From: CAVIQK01 sp964613035
Lineage (GTDB): Bacteria > Bacillota > Clostridia > Christensenellales > DTU072
Direction of reading: 5' to 3'
DNA: 32,859 bases
NCBI GenBank assembly: GCA_964613035.1
Contig: CAZTFQ010000017.1
Coordinates: 1-32,859 of the forward strand
Part shown: positions 12,683-19,793 of the stretch, in pieces
Numbering within the stretch: the first letter of the stretch is position 1
Layout of the letters: the number at the start of each line of letters is the position of its first letter
The notes under the pieces: generated by a model
What the model was told of the DNA's origin: nothing
The model's database searches: none
The model's input: the letters and a program-made list of their open reading frames with translations, nothing else
Program-made: the position numbers and the translations under genes

Positions 12683-13783
12683 ATGAAAGTAGGAATATTC
12701 GGCGGAGCGTTCGATCCCGTTCACTCCGAGCATCTCAATATCGCTCTAGCCGCGCTTAAAGAACTCGATCTGGACAGACTTTTAATAGTCCCCACCTTCG
12801 ATCCGCCTCATAAAAAGGGCGCGACGGCTTCTTTTGAAGACCGTCTGGAGATGGCAAGACGCGTCTTTTCTTTCGACGACCGTATAGAAGTCTCCGATAT
12901 GGAATCGAGACTCCCCGACGGCTATTCGACTACCCTCGTCGACGCCGTTAAGTCGGAATACAACAACGCTTCCACCGTGTTCATAATGGGCGGAGACAGC
13001 CTGAGAGACTTCCTTACTTGGCACGAGCCGTTGTCTTTGATAAAAAAAACAGCCTTCGCCATTGTGAGACGTTCGGGCGCGGCGCTTTTCGACGAAAGTT
13101 TGACTACGCTCACCTCTTCATACGGTATGCGCGCGTCGGTTTTGTCTTATGAAGGCAAGGAAATATCCTCTTCGGTCCTTCAGGCAGAGCTGGAGCTGAA
13201 TTCCTTCTCGGAGTCTGTTCCAAAAGAAGCAATGCAATATATCTCGGAGCATCGCTTGTATTCCGAGTATTCGGATTTCCTAAGCCGAGTAAAAAACGAT
13301 ATGTCGGAAAGAACGTTCGCTCACGTCTCTAGAACGTGCCTCTACGCGATGCGCTTCAGATCCATACTCAGACTAAGTTTTCAAGAAGTGTTTTTGGCAA
13401 CCATTCTCCACGATATCGCCAAGAACAGACCCCTTCCGCATATGGAAGGCGTGCCCGATCCCGTAGTTCACCAGTACGTAGGAGAAAAAATCGCCGCGGA
13501 AGAGTACGGAGTAACCGACGAAAACGTTCTCGCCGCCATCCGTACGCACACCACCGGCGACGCCGAGATGACCTCTCTCCAAAAGCTGGTCTACCTTGCG
13601 GATACTCTCGAGCCTCATCGCAATTATCCCGGTGTGGAAGAATTGAGAGAAGTAGTAGACAAGGACTTTCAAAAAGGCTTCGTGGAAGTAGTCCGACATA
13701 CCTACGCCCACCTAAAAGAAAGCGGCGGAGAAATAGACGCACTTACCGAGAAATGTCTCGAATATTATAAGCATAATCAATAA
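12683..13783 (+). CDS. nadD-yqeK: Fused NadD (nicotinate-nucleotide adenylyltransferase) and YqeK (HD-domain Ap4A hydrolase)
   Basis: Residues 1 to about 190 form a nucleotidyltransferase opening with GIFGGAFDPVH and match NadD, which makes deamido-NAD. Residues about 200-366 are an HD-domain phosphohydrolase with H214 (HVSRT), H243-D244 (LHDIAK), RTHTTGD and YLADTLEPHR, matching YqeK, a symmetrical Ap4A hydrolase. The two are separate adjacent genes in most Firmicutes but fused here without an internal stop. Fused forms are known in a few lineages. The usual HxGH motif reads HSEH (14-17) and the usual ISSTxIR/ISSSxIR reads ISSSVLQ (161-167), so both nucleotidyltransferase motifs deviate. rsfS follows after ten bases. 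The start is probably leaderless. Confidence 0.93.
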   Translation: MKVGIFGGAFDPVHSEHLNIALAALKELDLDRLLIVPTFDPPHKKGATASFEDRLEMARRVFSFDDRIEVSDMESRLPDGYSTTLVDAVKSEYNNASTVFIMGGDSLRDFLTWHEPLSLIKKTAFAIVRRSGAALFDESLTTLTSSYGMRASVLSYEGKEISSSVLQAELELNSFSESVPKEAMQYISEHRLYSEYSDFLSRVKNDMSERTFAHVSRTCLYAMRFRSILRLSFQEVFLATILHDIAKNRPLPHMEGVPDPVVHQYVGEKIAAEEYGVTDENVLAAIRTHTTGDAEMTSLQKLVYLADTLEPHRNYPGVEELREVVDKDFQKGFVEVVRHTYAHLKESGGEIDALTEKCLEYYKHNQ

Positions 13784-13793
13784 GGAGTAACGT

Positions 13794-14114
13794 ATGAACG
13801 AATTAAAAGACAAAATAGTAGCCATACTCGAAGATATGGGCGCCACCGACGTAACGGTTATCGATCTTCAAGGAAAAACCGTCATCGCAGATACTTTCAT
13901 TCTCGCTACCGGTAGATCTACCACCAACGTGAGAGCCATAGCCGACGCTGTGGAAGATAAAATAGAGAAGGAAGAAGGCGTCTCGGTACTCAAGAGAGAA
14001 GGCAGAGACGAAGCCAATTGGATCGTCCTCGATTACGACGAGATCATCCTTCACGTGTTTTCAAAAGAAACTCGTCAGAGATATTCTCTCGAGATGCTCT
14101 GGGGAGATAAATAA
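13794..14114 (+). CDS. rsfS: Ribosomal silencing factor RsfS (YbeB/Iojap)
   Basis: The 106-residue protein blocks subunit joining by binding uL14 on the 50S subunit when nutrients are short. It has the family core ADTFILATGRSTTNVRAIAD, the EG...ANWIVLDYDEIILHVF segment and the closing Y.LE.LW motif. The ribosome site AAGGAG sits just upstream, and the gene follows nadD-yqeK by ten bases in the standard Firmicute order. Confidence 0.97.
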   Translation: MNELKDKIVAILEDMGATDVTVIDLQGKTVIADTFILATGRSTTNVRAIADAVEDKIEKEEGVSVLKREGRDEANWIVLDYDEIILHVFSKETRQRYSLEMLWGDK

Positions 14115-14126
14115 ATCATATATCGC

Positions 14127-14155
14127 TTGACACGATATCGTATCGATATTATTAT
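14127..14155 (+). promoter_or_regulatory. Promoter of the FMN-riboswitch operon
   Basis: TTGACA (14127-14132), 17-base spacer, TATTAT (14150-14155). Predicted transcription start at about 14162, right at the riboswitch. Confidence 0.75.
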
Positions 14156-14162
14156 TTAGTTA

Positions 14163-14275
14163 GCTTCGGGGCGAGGTGCGATTCCTCACCGGCGGTTATA
14201 GTCCGCTAACACGCTCGTATAGCGTGCCGACGGGGCGCAATTCCCCGACCGACGGTATAGTCCGGATGAAAGAAG
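14163..14275 (+). ncRNA. FMN riboswitch (RFN element)
   Basis: The conserved strings of the six-arm aptamer appear in order: GCTTCGGGGCGAGGTGCGA, CCTCACCGGCGGTTATAGTC, GCCGACGGGGCGCAATTCCC, and CGACGGTATAGTCCGGATGA followed by AAGAAG. FMN binding normally shuts off riboflavin synthesis or uptake genes. The next gene begins with a RibU-like transporter, which fits. Confidence 0.95.
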
Positions 14276-14296
14276 CAATATAACGTCCGACGTTAT

Positions 14297-14332
14297 GCTT
14301 GCGCCTCGTATTATAGGGTCGCAAGCTTTTTT
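14297..14332 (+). terminator. Expression-platform terminator of the FMN riboswitch
   Basis: GCTTGCG (14297-14303) pairs with CGCAAGC (14320-14326), followed by TTTTTT, between the aptamer and the start codon. An extra palindrome, ATAACGTCCGACGTTAT (14280-14296), lies between aptamer and terminator and may take part in the switch. Confidence 0.85.
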
Positions 14333-14359
14333 ATTGAGTGAGCGACGTAAGGAGACCGT

Positions 14360-15457
14360 ATGTTTAACTCGATAAAAGAAGAACTTTCTCGCTTCCGCAA
14401 TCCCCGTTATTCGACCGCATATATGGCTAAGCTCGCCGTGTTGACGGCGGTGTCTTACGTCTTGTATTCATTCGTAAAAATCAACCTCCCCTCGATTTTT
14501 CCCAGTTTCTTGGATATGCAGATTAGCGAGCTCCCGGCACTGCTCGCAGGCTTTTCGATGGGACCCGTCAGCGGTTGCCTCGTCATTATCCTCAAATGCC
14601 TGTTTAAGTTTCCTTTTTCCACAACGGCTCTCGCGGGAGAATCCACCGATATTCTTCTAGGGATAGCTTTCGTCTTGCCCGCCTCTTTGATTTATAGGAG
14701 AAAAAAGGATAAAAAACACGCCCTCATAGGCATCTCGGTCGGTACGATTCTTCTGACCGCCGCGTCCGTTATAGTCAATAGATATATCTCCATACCCTTT
14801 TACGTGGAGTTGTATTTCGGCGGGGAGTTCTCCGTAATAGTCAATATGCTATCTCCTCTGTATCCTTCTATGACAAAAGAGACTTTTTACGTCTATTATT
14901 TGTTTTTAGGAGTCTTGCCTTTCAACCTGTTAAGATGTATAATAGTAGGCACGGTGACCTTTCTTATTTATAAGAGACTCTCCGGTATCCTCCATTGGGA
15001 CGGCGGCAGTATGAAATCCTCTCGAGTTTCTCTTTACGGAGAACATATCCTGACTTCCGCGGAAAGCACCGTAGAACTGGGTAAACTTCTCGGAAGCAAA
15101 TTAAAAGGCGGCGAAACGGTCTTCCTCGTAGGCGATCTCGGCGCGGGAAAAACAACTTTCACAAAAGGTATCGCTCTAGGACTAGGAATAAAGGACGAGA
15201 TTCTTTCTCCGACTTTCATTCTGATGAAAACGTATCGCGGTCGCCTCACTCTCAATCATATCGATATGTACAGACTGGACGGATCCGTAGAAGCGGACGG
15301 CTTGGGGCTAGAGGACGTCTTGTACAACAAGAAAGAAGTGACCGTCATAGAATGGAACAAGCTCGACGGCATCCAAGGCAAAATAATCGCGGTCAACTTC
15401 GAAATAATCGGAGACGCGGAAAGAAAAATAACTATAGAGAAGAAATATGTTAAATAA
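14360..15457 (+). CDS. ribU-tsaE: RibU riboflavin transporter S component fused to TsaE ATPase
   Basis: One uninterrupted frame of 365 codons starts at ATG 14360 behind AAGGAG. Residues 1 to about 212 form a hydrophobic RibU-type ECF substrate-binding protein with several membrane segments and the segment SFLDMQISELPALLAGFSMG, so it should import riboflavin. Residues 218-365 are a complete TsaE, the ATPase that drives t6A formation on tRNA with TsaB and TsaD. Walker A is GDLGAGKTT (258-266), with SPTF, NHIDMYRL and VTVIEW motifs following. M218 could be an old TsaE start, but no ribosome site precedes it. The linker is short and the TsaE part would face the cytoplasm. tsaB and rimI follow with overlaps, so the FMN riboswitch should control all of them. 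Sequencing error or lost stop codon is the alternative. Confidence 0.88.
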   Translation: MFNSIKEELSRFRNPRYSTAYMAKLAVLTAVSYVLYSFVKINLPSIFPSFLDMQISELPALLAGFSMGPVSGCLVIILKCLFKFPFSTTALAGESTDILLGIAFVLPASLIYRRKKDKKHALIGISVGTILLTAASVIVNRYISIPFYVELYFGGEFSVIVNMLSPLYPSMTKETFYVYYLFLGVLPFNLLRCIIVGTVTFLIYKRLSGILHWDGGSMKSSRVSLYGEHILTSAESTVELGKLLGSKLKGGETVFLVGDLGAGKTTFTKGIALGLGIKDEILSPTFILMKTYRGRLTLNHIDMYRLDGSVEADGLGLEDVLYNKKEVTVIEWNKLDGIQGKIIAVNFEIIGDAERKITIEKKYVK

Positions 15458-16013
15458 AGTTTTGTATCTTAATACTTCGTCCGAACGCCTCCAGGTGGCG
15501 GTTAAAAACGGCGACAGACTGTATAAATTCGTCGGTAAGGACGACGCCAAACGTCATAACGCTACCCTTATGGGCGTAATAGACGACCTTCTTAACGACG
15601 CTCGTCTTACTATGGAAGAGATTCAGGCAATAGCAGTCGTTACGGGTCCGGGGTCCTTTACGGGAATAAGAATAGGCGTCACCACGGCGCTTGCGATGAG
15701 ACGCGCTTTGGGCGTGCCCGTCGTCGCTTTGACGGCACTAGAGACCGTCGCCGTAGACGGGGATTGCCTCGTATATCTGGATTGCCGTCACGACAATTAC
15801 TATTTAATGGAACGTAAAGATTCTCACGACAATTATTTCAACGGCACCGGAGCCGATATCAAAGCGTATAAAGGCAAAAAAATCGAAGTGAAATCGGATA
15901 CTCTTAAATCGTTTATAAAACGCGCCGACGAAAAAATCGCTCGGGAAGAATTTTCCGAAATCCTCCTCCCTTATTATCAAAAAAAATCTTCCGCCGAACG
16001 AGAAAATGATTAA
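15447..16013 (+). CDS. tsaB: TsaB, tRNA threonylcarbamoyladenosine biosynthesis scaffold
   Basis: TsaB partners TsaD and TsaE in adding threonylcarbamoyl to A37 of ANN-decoding tRNAs. The protein opens with LYLNTSSERLQVAV and contains the diagnostic VVTGPGSFTGIRIGVTTAL (about 66-84), the shared ASKHA fold of the TsaB/TsaD family. At 188 residues it is on the short side; the C-terminal lobe is reduced. The start at ATG 15447 overlaps the end of the RibU-TsaE frame by 11 bases, and the end overlaps rimI by eight, indicating translational coupling. Confidence 0.93.
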   Translation: MLNKVLYLNTSSERLQVAVKNGDRLYKFVGKDDAKRHNATLMGVIDDLLNDARLTMEEIQAIAVVTGPGSFTGIRIGVTTALAMRRALGVPVVALTALETVAVDGDCLVYLDCRHDNYYLMERKDSHDNYFNGTGADIKAYKGKKIEVKSDTLKSFIKRADEKIAREEFSEILLPYYQKKSSAEREND

Positions 16014-16449
16014 ATTGAGACTTGCCGATATCGAAGACGTATCGGCAATCAAATCTATTTCGGACGAAGCCCTTCCTTCCGAAAGCTGGTCTCTCCAGCT
16101 CTATTCCGCAGAATTGTCCGATTCTTCTAAGCGCTACTTCGTCGCGGATTGCGACGGAACGGTCATAGGTTTCATCGGATATGCACTTATTCTGGACGAA
16201 GCGCATATTATGAATTTGGCGGTAAAAGAAACCCATCGAGGACAAGGCGTAGGAAAAAGCCTCGTGCGAGCTCTTCTGGACGACGCGAGGAGCTTAAACG
16301 CCGTAGGCGCTACCCTCGAGGTCAGAGTCGGCAACGATAGGGCGAGAAAACTCTATTCCGAGACGGGCTTTAAGGAAGTCGGCGTCCGACCTCGTTACTA
16401 TTCCGGCGGAGAAGACGCGGTCATTTTGTGGAATTATTTTACCGACTAA
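16006..16449 (+). CDS. rimI: RimI-type N-acetyltransferase
   Basis: This 147-residue GNAT protein has IMNLAVKETHRGQGVGKSLV, where RGQGVG is the acetyl-CoA pyrophosphate loop (about 79-84). The C-terminal YSETGFKEVGVRPRYYSGGEDAVI is the ending typical of RimI, which acetylates the N-terminal alanine of ribosomal protein S18. Position directly after tsaB is the usual order in Firmicutes; tsaD, often next, is not in this window. The start at ATG 16006 overlaps tsaB by eight bases. Confidence 0.92.
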   Translation: MIKLRLADIEDVSAIKSISDEALPSESWSLQLYSAELSDSSKRYFVADCDGTVIGFIGYALILDEAHIMNLAVKETHRGQGVGKSLVRALLDDARSLNAVGATLEVRVGNDRARKLYSETGFKEVGVRPRYYSGGEDAVILWNYFTD

Positions 16450-16458
16450 TCGCGGGCA

Positions 16459-16480
16459 ACCGCCGAGGACGGTAGTTTTT
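16459..16480 (+). terminator. Weak terminator-like hairpin after rimI
   Basis: ACCG and CGGT arms (within 16459-16474) are followed by TTTTTT. The stem is short, so some read-through into the next gene is likely. Confidence 0.35.
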
Positions 16481-16520
16481 TATTCTTAATCATCGTATTC
16501 ACGGTAACGGACAAGACGTT

Positions 16521-17177
16521 GTGTTATTGCACGGATGGGGCGGTAGTATGACGTCGTTTTTTCACCTCGAAAACAGCCTCGGCAAGTATTGCAGAGTGCT
16601 CAATTCGGACTTTTTCGGTTTCGGGAATTCTCCCCGCCCGCCATATCCTATAGATATCCCCGATTACGCCGACGCCGTGTCGGAATTGATGTATAAGTAC
16701 TCGATGAAAGACGTCGTGCTCATAGGTCACAGCTTCGGCGGTAGAGTCGCTTTATATCTCGCGGCTACTTGCCCCGACCTCGTTTCGGGAATCGTTCTCA
16801 TAGACTCGGCGGGTATTTTTCCGAAATTTAGTCTTAATCGCTTTATAAAAATCAATGTCCATCGTATTCTTAAAAAACTCGGTTTTAAGGGGCTGAAAGG
16901 TTCCGTCGATTATCGGCGATTGGACGATATAGAAAAAGCCACTTTTAACAATATAGTTTCCTTCGACCTTGAAAGCCGCCTCGAGGATATTTCTTGTCCG
17001 ACTCTCTTGATTTGGGGAAAAGACGATAAAGATACCCCGTTGTATATGGCGAAAAAACTCAATAAGAAAATCAAAAATTCCGAGCTGGTGATTTTTAACG
17101 ACGCCGGACATTTTTCTTATCTGGACAAGCCCTACGAAACATTTTTGATTATCAGGAGCTTTTTGGATGAAATATAA
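16521..17177 (+). CDS. Alpha/beta hydrolase
   Basis: The oxyanion segment LLHGWGGS, the nucleophile S71 in GHSFGGR, an acid in WGKDDKD (D168 or close by) and H197 in DAGHFSYLDKP make a complete serine-hydrolase triad. The 5' end is uncertain. GTG 16521 has no ribosome site and would cut off the first beta strand. The same frame continues up to ATT 16482, giving a natural-looking ILNHRIHGNGQDVVLLHG start, and then meets a stop at 16473-16475. The gene overlaps the MurF-like gene by 11 bases, so it probably belongs to a cell-wall operon. The substrate is unknown; hydrolysis of an envelope ester or amide would fit the context but is inference. Confidence 0.85.
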   Translation: MLLHGWGGSMTSFFHLENSLGKYCRVLNSDFFGFGNSPRPPYPIDIPDYADAVSELMYKYSMKDVVLIGHSFGGRVALYLAATCPDLVSGIVLIDSAGIFPKFSLNRFIKINVHRILKKLGFKGLKGSVDYRRLDDIEKATFNNIVSFDLESRLEDISCPTLLIWGKDDKDTPLYMAKKLNKKIKNSELVIFNDAGHFSYLDKPYETFLIIRSFLDEI

Positions 17178-18651
17178 CTATATCTCACTCGTAATCGCTA
17201 CGATTTTTCTTTATCCGCGTATTTTGGTTTTTATCCAGAACAGCGGCTATACGCCGCCGTATAAAAATAAAAAATTTATATTCAATTCCTTTTTGGATAT
17301 CTGTCCGTCTTTATTGTTCGGCACAGCGTATCTTTCGGACGTTGCGGCATCGATAACTCTTTTTACGGTGAGCGTTATCTTCGTAATAAAAGGCGTCCTC
17401 GGCGTTACGCGAGCCAGAATCAAACCTAAGTTTACCCCGAGATCCGTCCGCTTGACCGTAGTAGTCGTTACGACTTTTTTTGCGACGATATCGCTCATCG
17501 CTATATTTTCGGATTCGACTATAATTCCGTTTTTTACCGTGCCGATTTTTTATTCGATTCTATTTATTGTCTTGCCGATTGTCGGATTTTTAGAAAACTT
17601 CAACAATAAAAAGGGACTGGAAAAAGCCCGTCGGATACTCGAGTCCGTGCCGCTAAAAATAGGCATAACGGGCTCTGCAGGCAAAACGACCGTCAAAAAC
17701 GCGCTCGCGGCGATGCTCTCTAAAAAATTTTCGGTTTTGAGTAGTACGGGTAACTATAATACACCAATAGGGATATCGAAGTCGCTGGAATCTTATAACG
17801 GTGAGGAAATATTCATTGCGGAGATGGGGGCGAGAAAAAAGGGCGACGTGTCAGAGCTCGTCGATCTGGTGCGACCGTCCGTAGGTATATTGACAACCGT
17901 TAATCCTCAACACGCCGAGAGCTTCGGCACTGTCGACGACGTATATCGGGAGAAGTCTCTTCTGATAAAAGCGGCTACGTCTTTTTCGGTAGTCAATGCG
18001 GACAACGATTATATAAGAAGCAATCTCTCAGACCTTAATCCGACCGTCGCCGTCGGCATAGACGTATATGCGGAATCCGTTACGACGTCGCTTGAAGGGA
18101 CGCGTTTTATCCTAAAAGACGGCTCCAAATCTCTCGAGGTCGAGACTGTCCTGCTGGGACGTGCCGCCGTTACGGATATTATGCTGGCATACGCGGTCGC
18201 CTCTAGGCTCGGAGTCTCCGACGAGGATATAGTAGACGCCGTTAAGGAGATGGACTATATTCCCCACAGAATGCAGAAGTCGACGACGCGCGGCGGCGTA
18301 ACGATTATCGACGACGGTTATAATTCTAATACGGAAGGCACCGCTTTTGCACTGGAATTCTTTTCTAAGACCGAAGGCAGAAAGATAGTCTGCGCGCAAG
18401 GAATAGTCGAGCAGGGTAAAGAGACTAAAAAAGTCAATACGGAACTCGGAAAAAATTTCGCGAAAGTTTTCGACGTTATTGTCACCACGGGACCTAATTC
18501 CAAATATATTGAAAAGGGAGTTCGGGAGTGCGGCTTCCGCGGCGAGGTGTATTCGGCGCGCGATATGAAAGAAGTACAAAAAATTTTTTCTCTCGTCCTC
18601 CGCCCCGGAGATATAGTCTATCTCAACAACGACGTACCCGATTTTTTGTAA
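17167..18651 (+). CDS. MurF-like Mur ligase with an N-terminal membrane domain
   Basis: Residues 1 to about 150 form four to five hydrophobic segments. From about 163 on the protein is a Mur ligase: ATP loop GSAGKTT (169-175), TGNYNTPIG, AEMGARKKGD, a NPQHAESFG segment, IIDDGYNSN and the C-terminal CAQGIVEQGKET domain. MurF normally joins D-Ala-D-Ala to UDP-MurNAc-tripeptide and has a soluble N-terminal substrate domain; here that domain is replaced by membrane helices. The gene sits between an alpha/beta hydrolase (11-base overlap) and ddl (16-base gap), which makes a D-Ala-D-Ala-related role likely. Whether it is the main MurF or a membrane-bound paralog acting on another acceptor cannot be told from this window. 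Confidence 0.85.
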   Translation: MKYNYISLVIATIFLYPRILVFIQNSGYTPPYKNKKFIFNSFLDICPSLLFGTAYLSDVAASITLFTVSVIFVIKGVLGVTRARIKPKFTPRSVRLTVVVVTTFFATISLIAIFSDSTIIPFFTVPIFYSILFIVLPIVGFLENFNNKKGLEKARRILESVPLKIGITGSAGKTTVKNALAAMLSKKFSVLSSTGNYNTPIGISKSLESYNGEEIFIAEMGARKKGDVSELVDLVRPSVGILTTVNPQHAESFGTVDDVYREKSLLIKAATSFSVVNADNDYIRSNLSDLNPTVAVGIDVYAESVTTSLEGTRFILKDGSKSLEVETVLLGRAAVTDIMLAYAVASRLGVSDEDIVDAVKEMDYIPHRMQKSTTRGGVTIIDDGYNSNTEGTAFALEFFSKTEGRKIVCAQGIVEQGKETKKVNTELGKNFAKVFDVIVTTGPNSKYIEKGVRECGFRGEVYSARDMKEVQKIFSLVLRPGDIVYLNNDVPDFL

Positions 18652-18667
18652 TAAGGAGAATATTTAT

Positions 18668-19765
18668 ATGAACGTAGCGGTTTTCTTCGGCGGAAAAAGC
18701 GTCGAGCACGACGTATCCGTCATCAGCGGCGTACAGGCGTGCAGATTACTAAAAGGATACAACGTTATCCCGATTTATAAAAAGGACGATTCGTTCTATA
18801 CGGGACGCGCCCTTACCGATATTGCTTTTTATACGGCACCGGACTTGAAGACTCTGAAAAGGATAACTCTCACCGACGGAGGATTTATCGGCGGACATCT
18901 AAGACGCTTCACCCGTATCGACGTCGCTCTACTCGCTTTTCACGGCGGAGAAGGAGAGGACGGCAGAATGCAAGGGCTCCTTGACGTCCTTAATATCCCT
19001 TACACTTCCTCGCCTACGGAAGGCGCCGCCGTCGCGATGAATAAGCTCCTCTCCGCTATAGTCGCCGACAGCCTCTTCATCGACGTCCCTCTCTATATTT
19101 CCGTCAGAAAAGACGACTGTATCAATATGTCTTCCGCGATATCCAGAATAAGAAAAGCGGTAGGAGGCAAAGTCATCGTCAAGCCCGCCCGACTCGGTAG
19201 CAGCATAGGTATAAGCGTAGCCGAAACGGAAGAAGAACTGGCGTCCGCACTAGAACTCGCTTTTTCTTACGACGACCTCGTACTCTGTATGGAATATCTC
19301 GACGTCGATTACGAGCTCAACGTCGCACTCCTCTCTAATAGAGACAGGATAATCTTTTCCGATATAGAAAAACCGAAAAAAGACGGCGTTATATTGTCCT
19401 TTTCGGATAAATACGAAGGCGACGTGAAAGGTATGGAGGCTTGTAGCCGCGAGTTGCCCGCATTGATAGACCCCGATATGGCTTTAAGAGTAAAAAGATG
19501 GGCAAAAAAACTCTATCGAGAGCTAGACCTCTCGGGAGTGGTCAGAATAGACTTCATCGTCTCTAAAGGCTATCTCTATTTCAATGAAATCAACACTATC
19601 CCCGGATCTCTCGCTACGTATTTGTTCAGAGACCTTAAGGGAGCGGAATTACTCGATTATATGATAGAACAGGCCCTGTATAAAAAGAACTTGTCGGATA
19701 AAAAATTGAGATCTTATCCCTCGGATATTTTGAAAGGAGTCCGACTCGGGGGTATAAAAAAATAA
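18668..19765 (+). CDS. ddl: D-alanine--D-alanine ligase
   Basis: The start at ATG 18668 follows TAAGGAGAA. This ATP-grasp enzyme makes the D-Ala-D-Ala dipeptide of peptidoglycan. It opens with VAVFFGGKSVEHDVSVISG, and contains FHGGEGEDGRMQGLLDVLNIPYTSS, KPARLGSSIGIS and FNEINTIPGSLATYLF, the Mg/ATP-binding end of the family. The length of 365 residues is normal. It is the last gene of the hydrolase-MurF-ddl set and ends just before a terminator that serves the opposite strand. Confidence 0.96.
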   Translation: MNVAVFFGGKSVEHDVSVISGVQACRLLKGYNVIPIYKKDDSFYTGRALTDIAFYTAPDLKTLKRITLTDGGFIGGHLRRFTRIDVALLAFHGGEGEDGRMQGLLDVLNIPYTSSPTEGAAVAMNKLLSAIVADSLFIDVPLYISVRKDDCINMSSAISRIRKAVGGKVIVKPARLGSSIGISVAETEEELASALELAFSYDDLVLCMEYLDVDYELNVALLSNRDRIIFSDIEKPKKDGVILSFSDKYEGDVKGMEACSRELPALIDPDMALRVKRWAKKLYRELDLSGVVRIDFIVSKGYLYFNEINTIPGSLATYLFRDLKGAELLDYMIEQALYKKNLSDKKLRSYPSDILKGVRLGGIKK

Positions 19766-19784
19766 TCCGCCCTCTCGGGCGGAT
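19755..19784 (-). terminator. Terminator of the LtaS-like operon (minus strand)
   Basis: ATCCGCCC-TCTC-GGGCGGAT (19765-19784) is a perfect 8-bp stem. Read on the minus strand it is followed by TTATTTTTTT, while the plus strand lacks a T run, so it works mainly for the minus-strand genes. Confidence 0.8.
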
Positions 19785-19793
19785 ATCCGTAGA

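Noticed and set aside
15011..15457. Separate tsaE gene starting at internal ATG 15011
   Set aside because: No ribosome site precedes it and no stop separates it from the RibU frame, so a fused frame is annotated; internal initiation remains possible.
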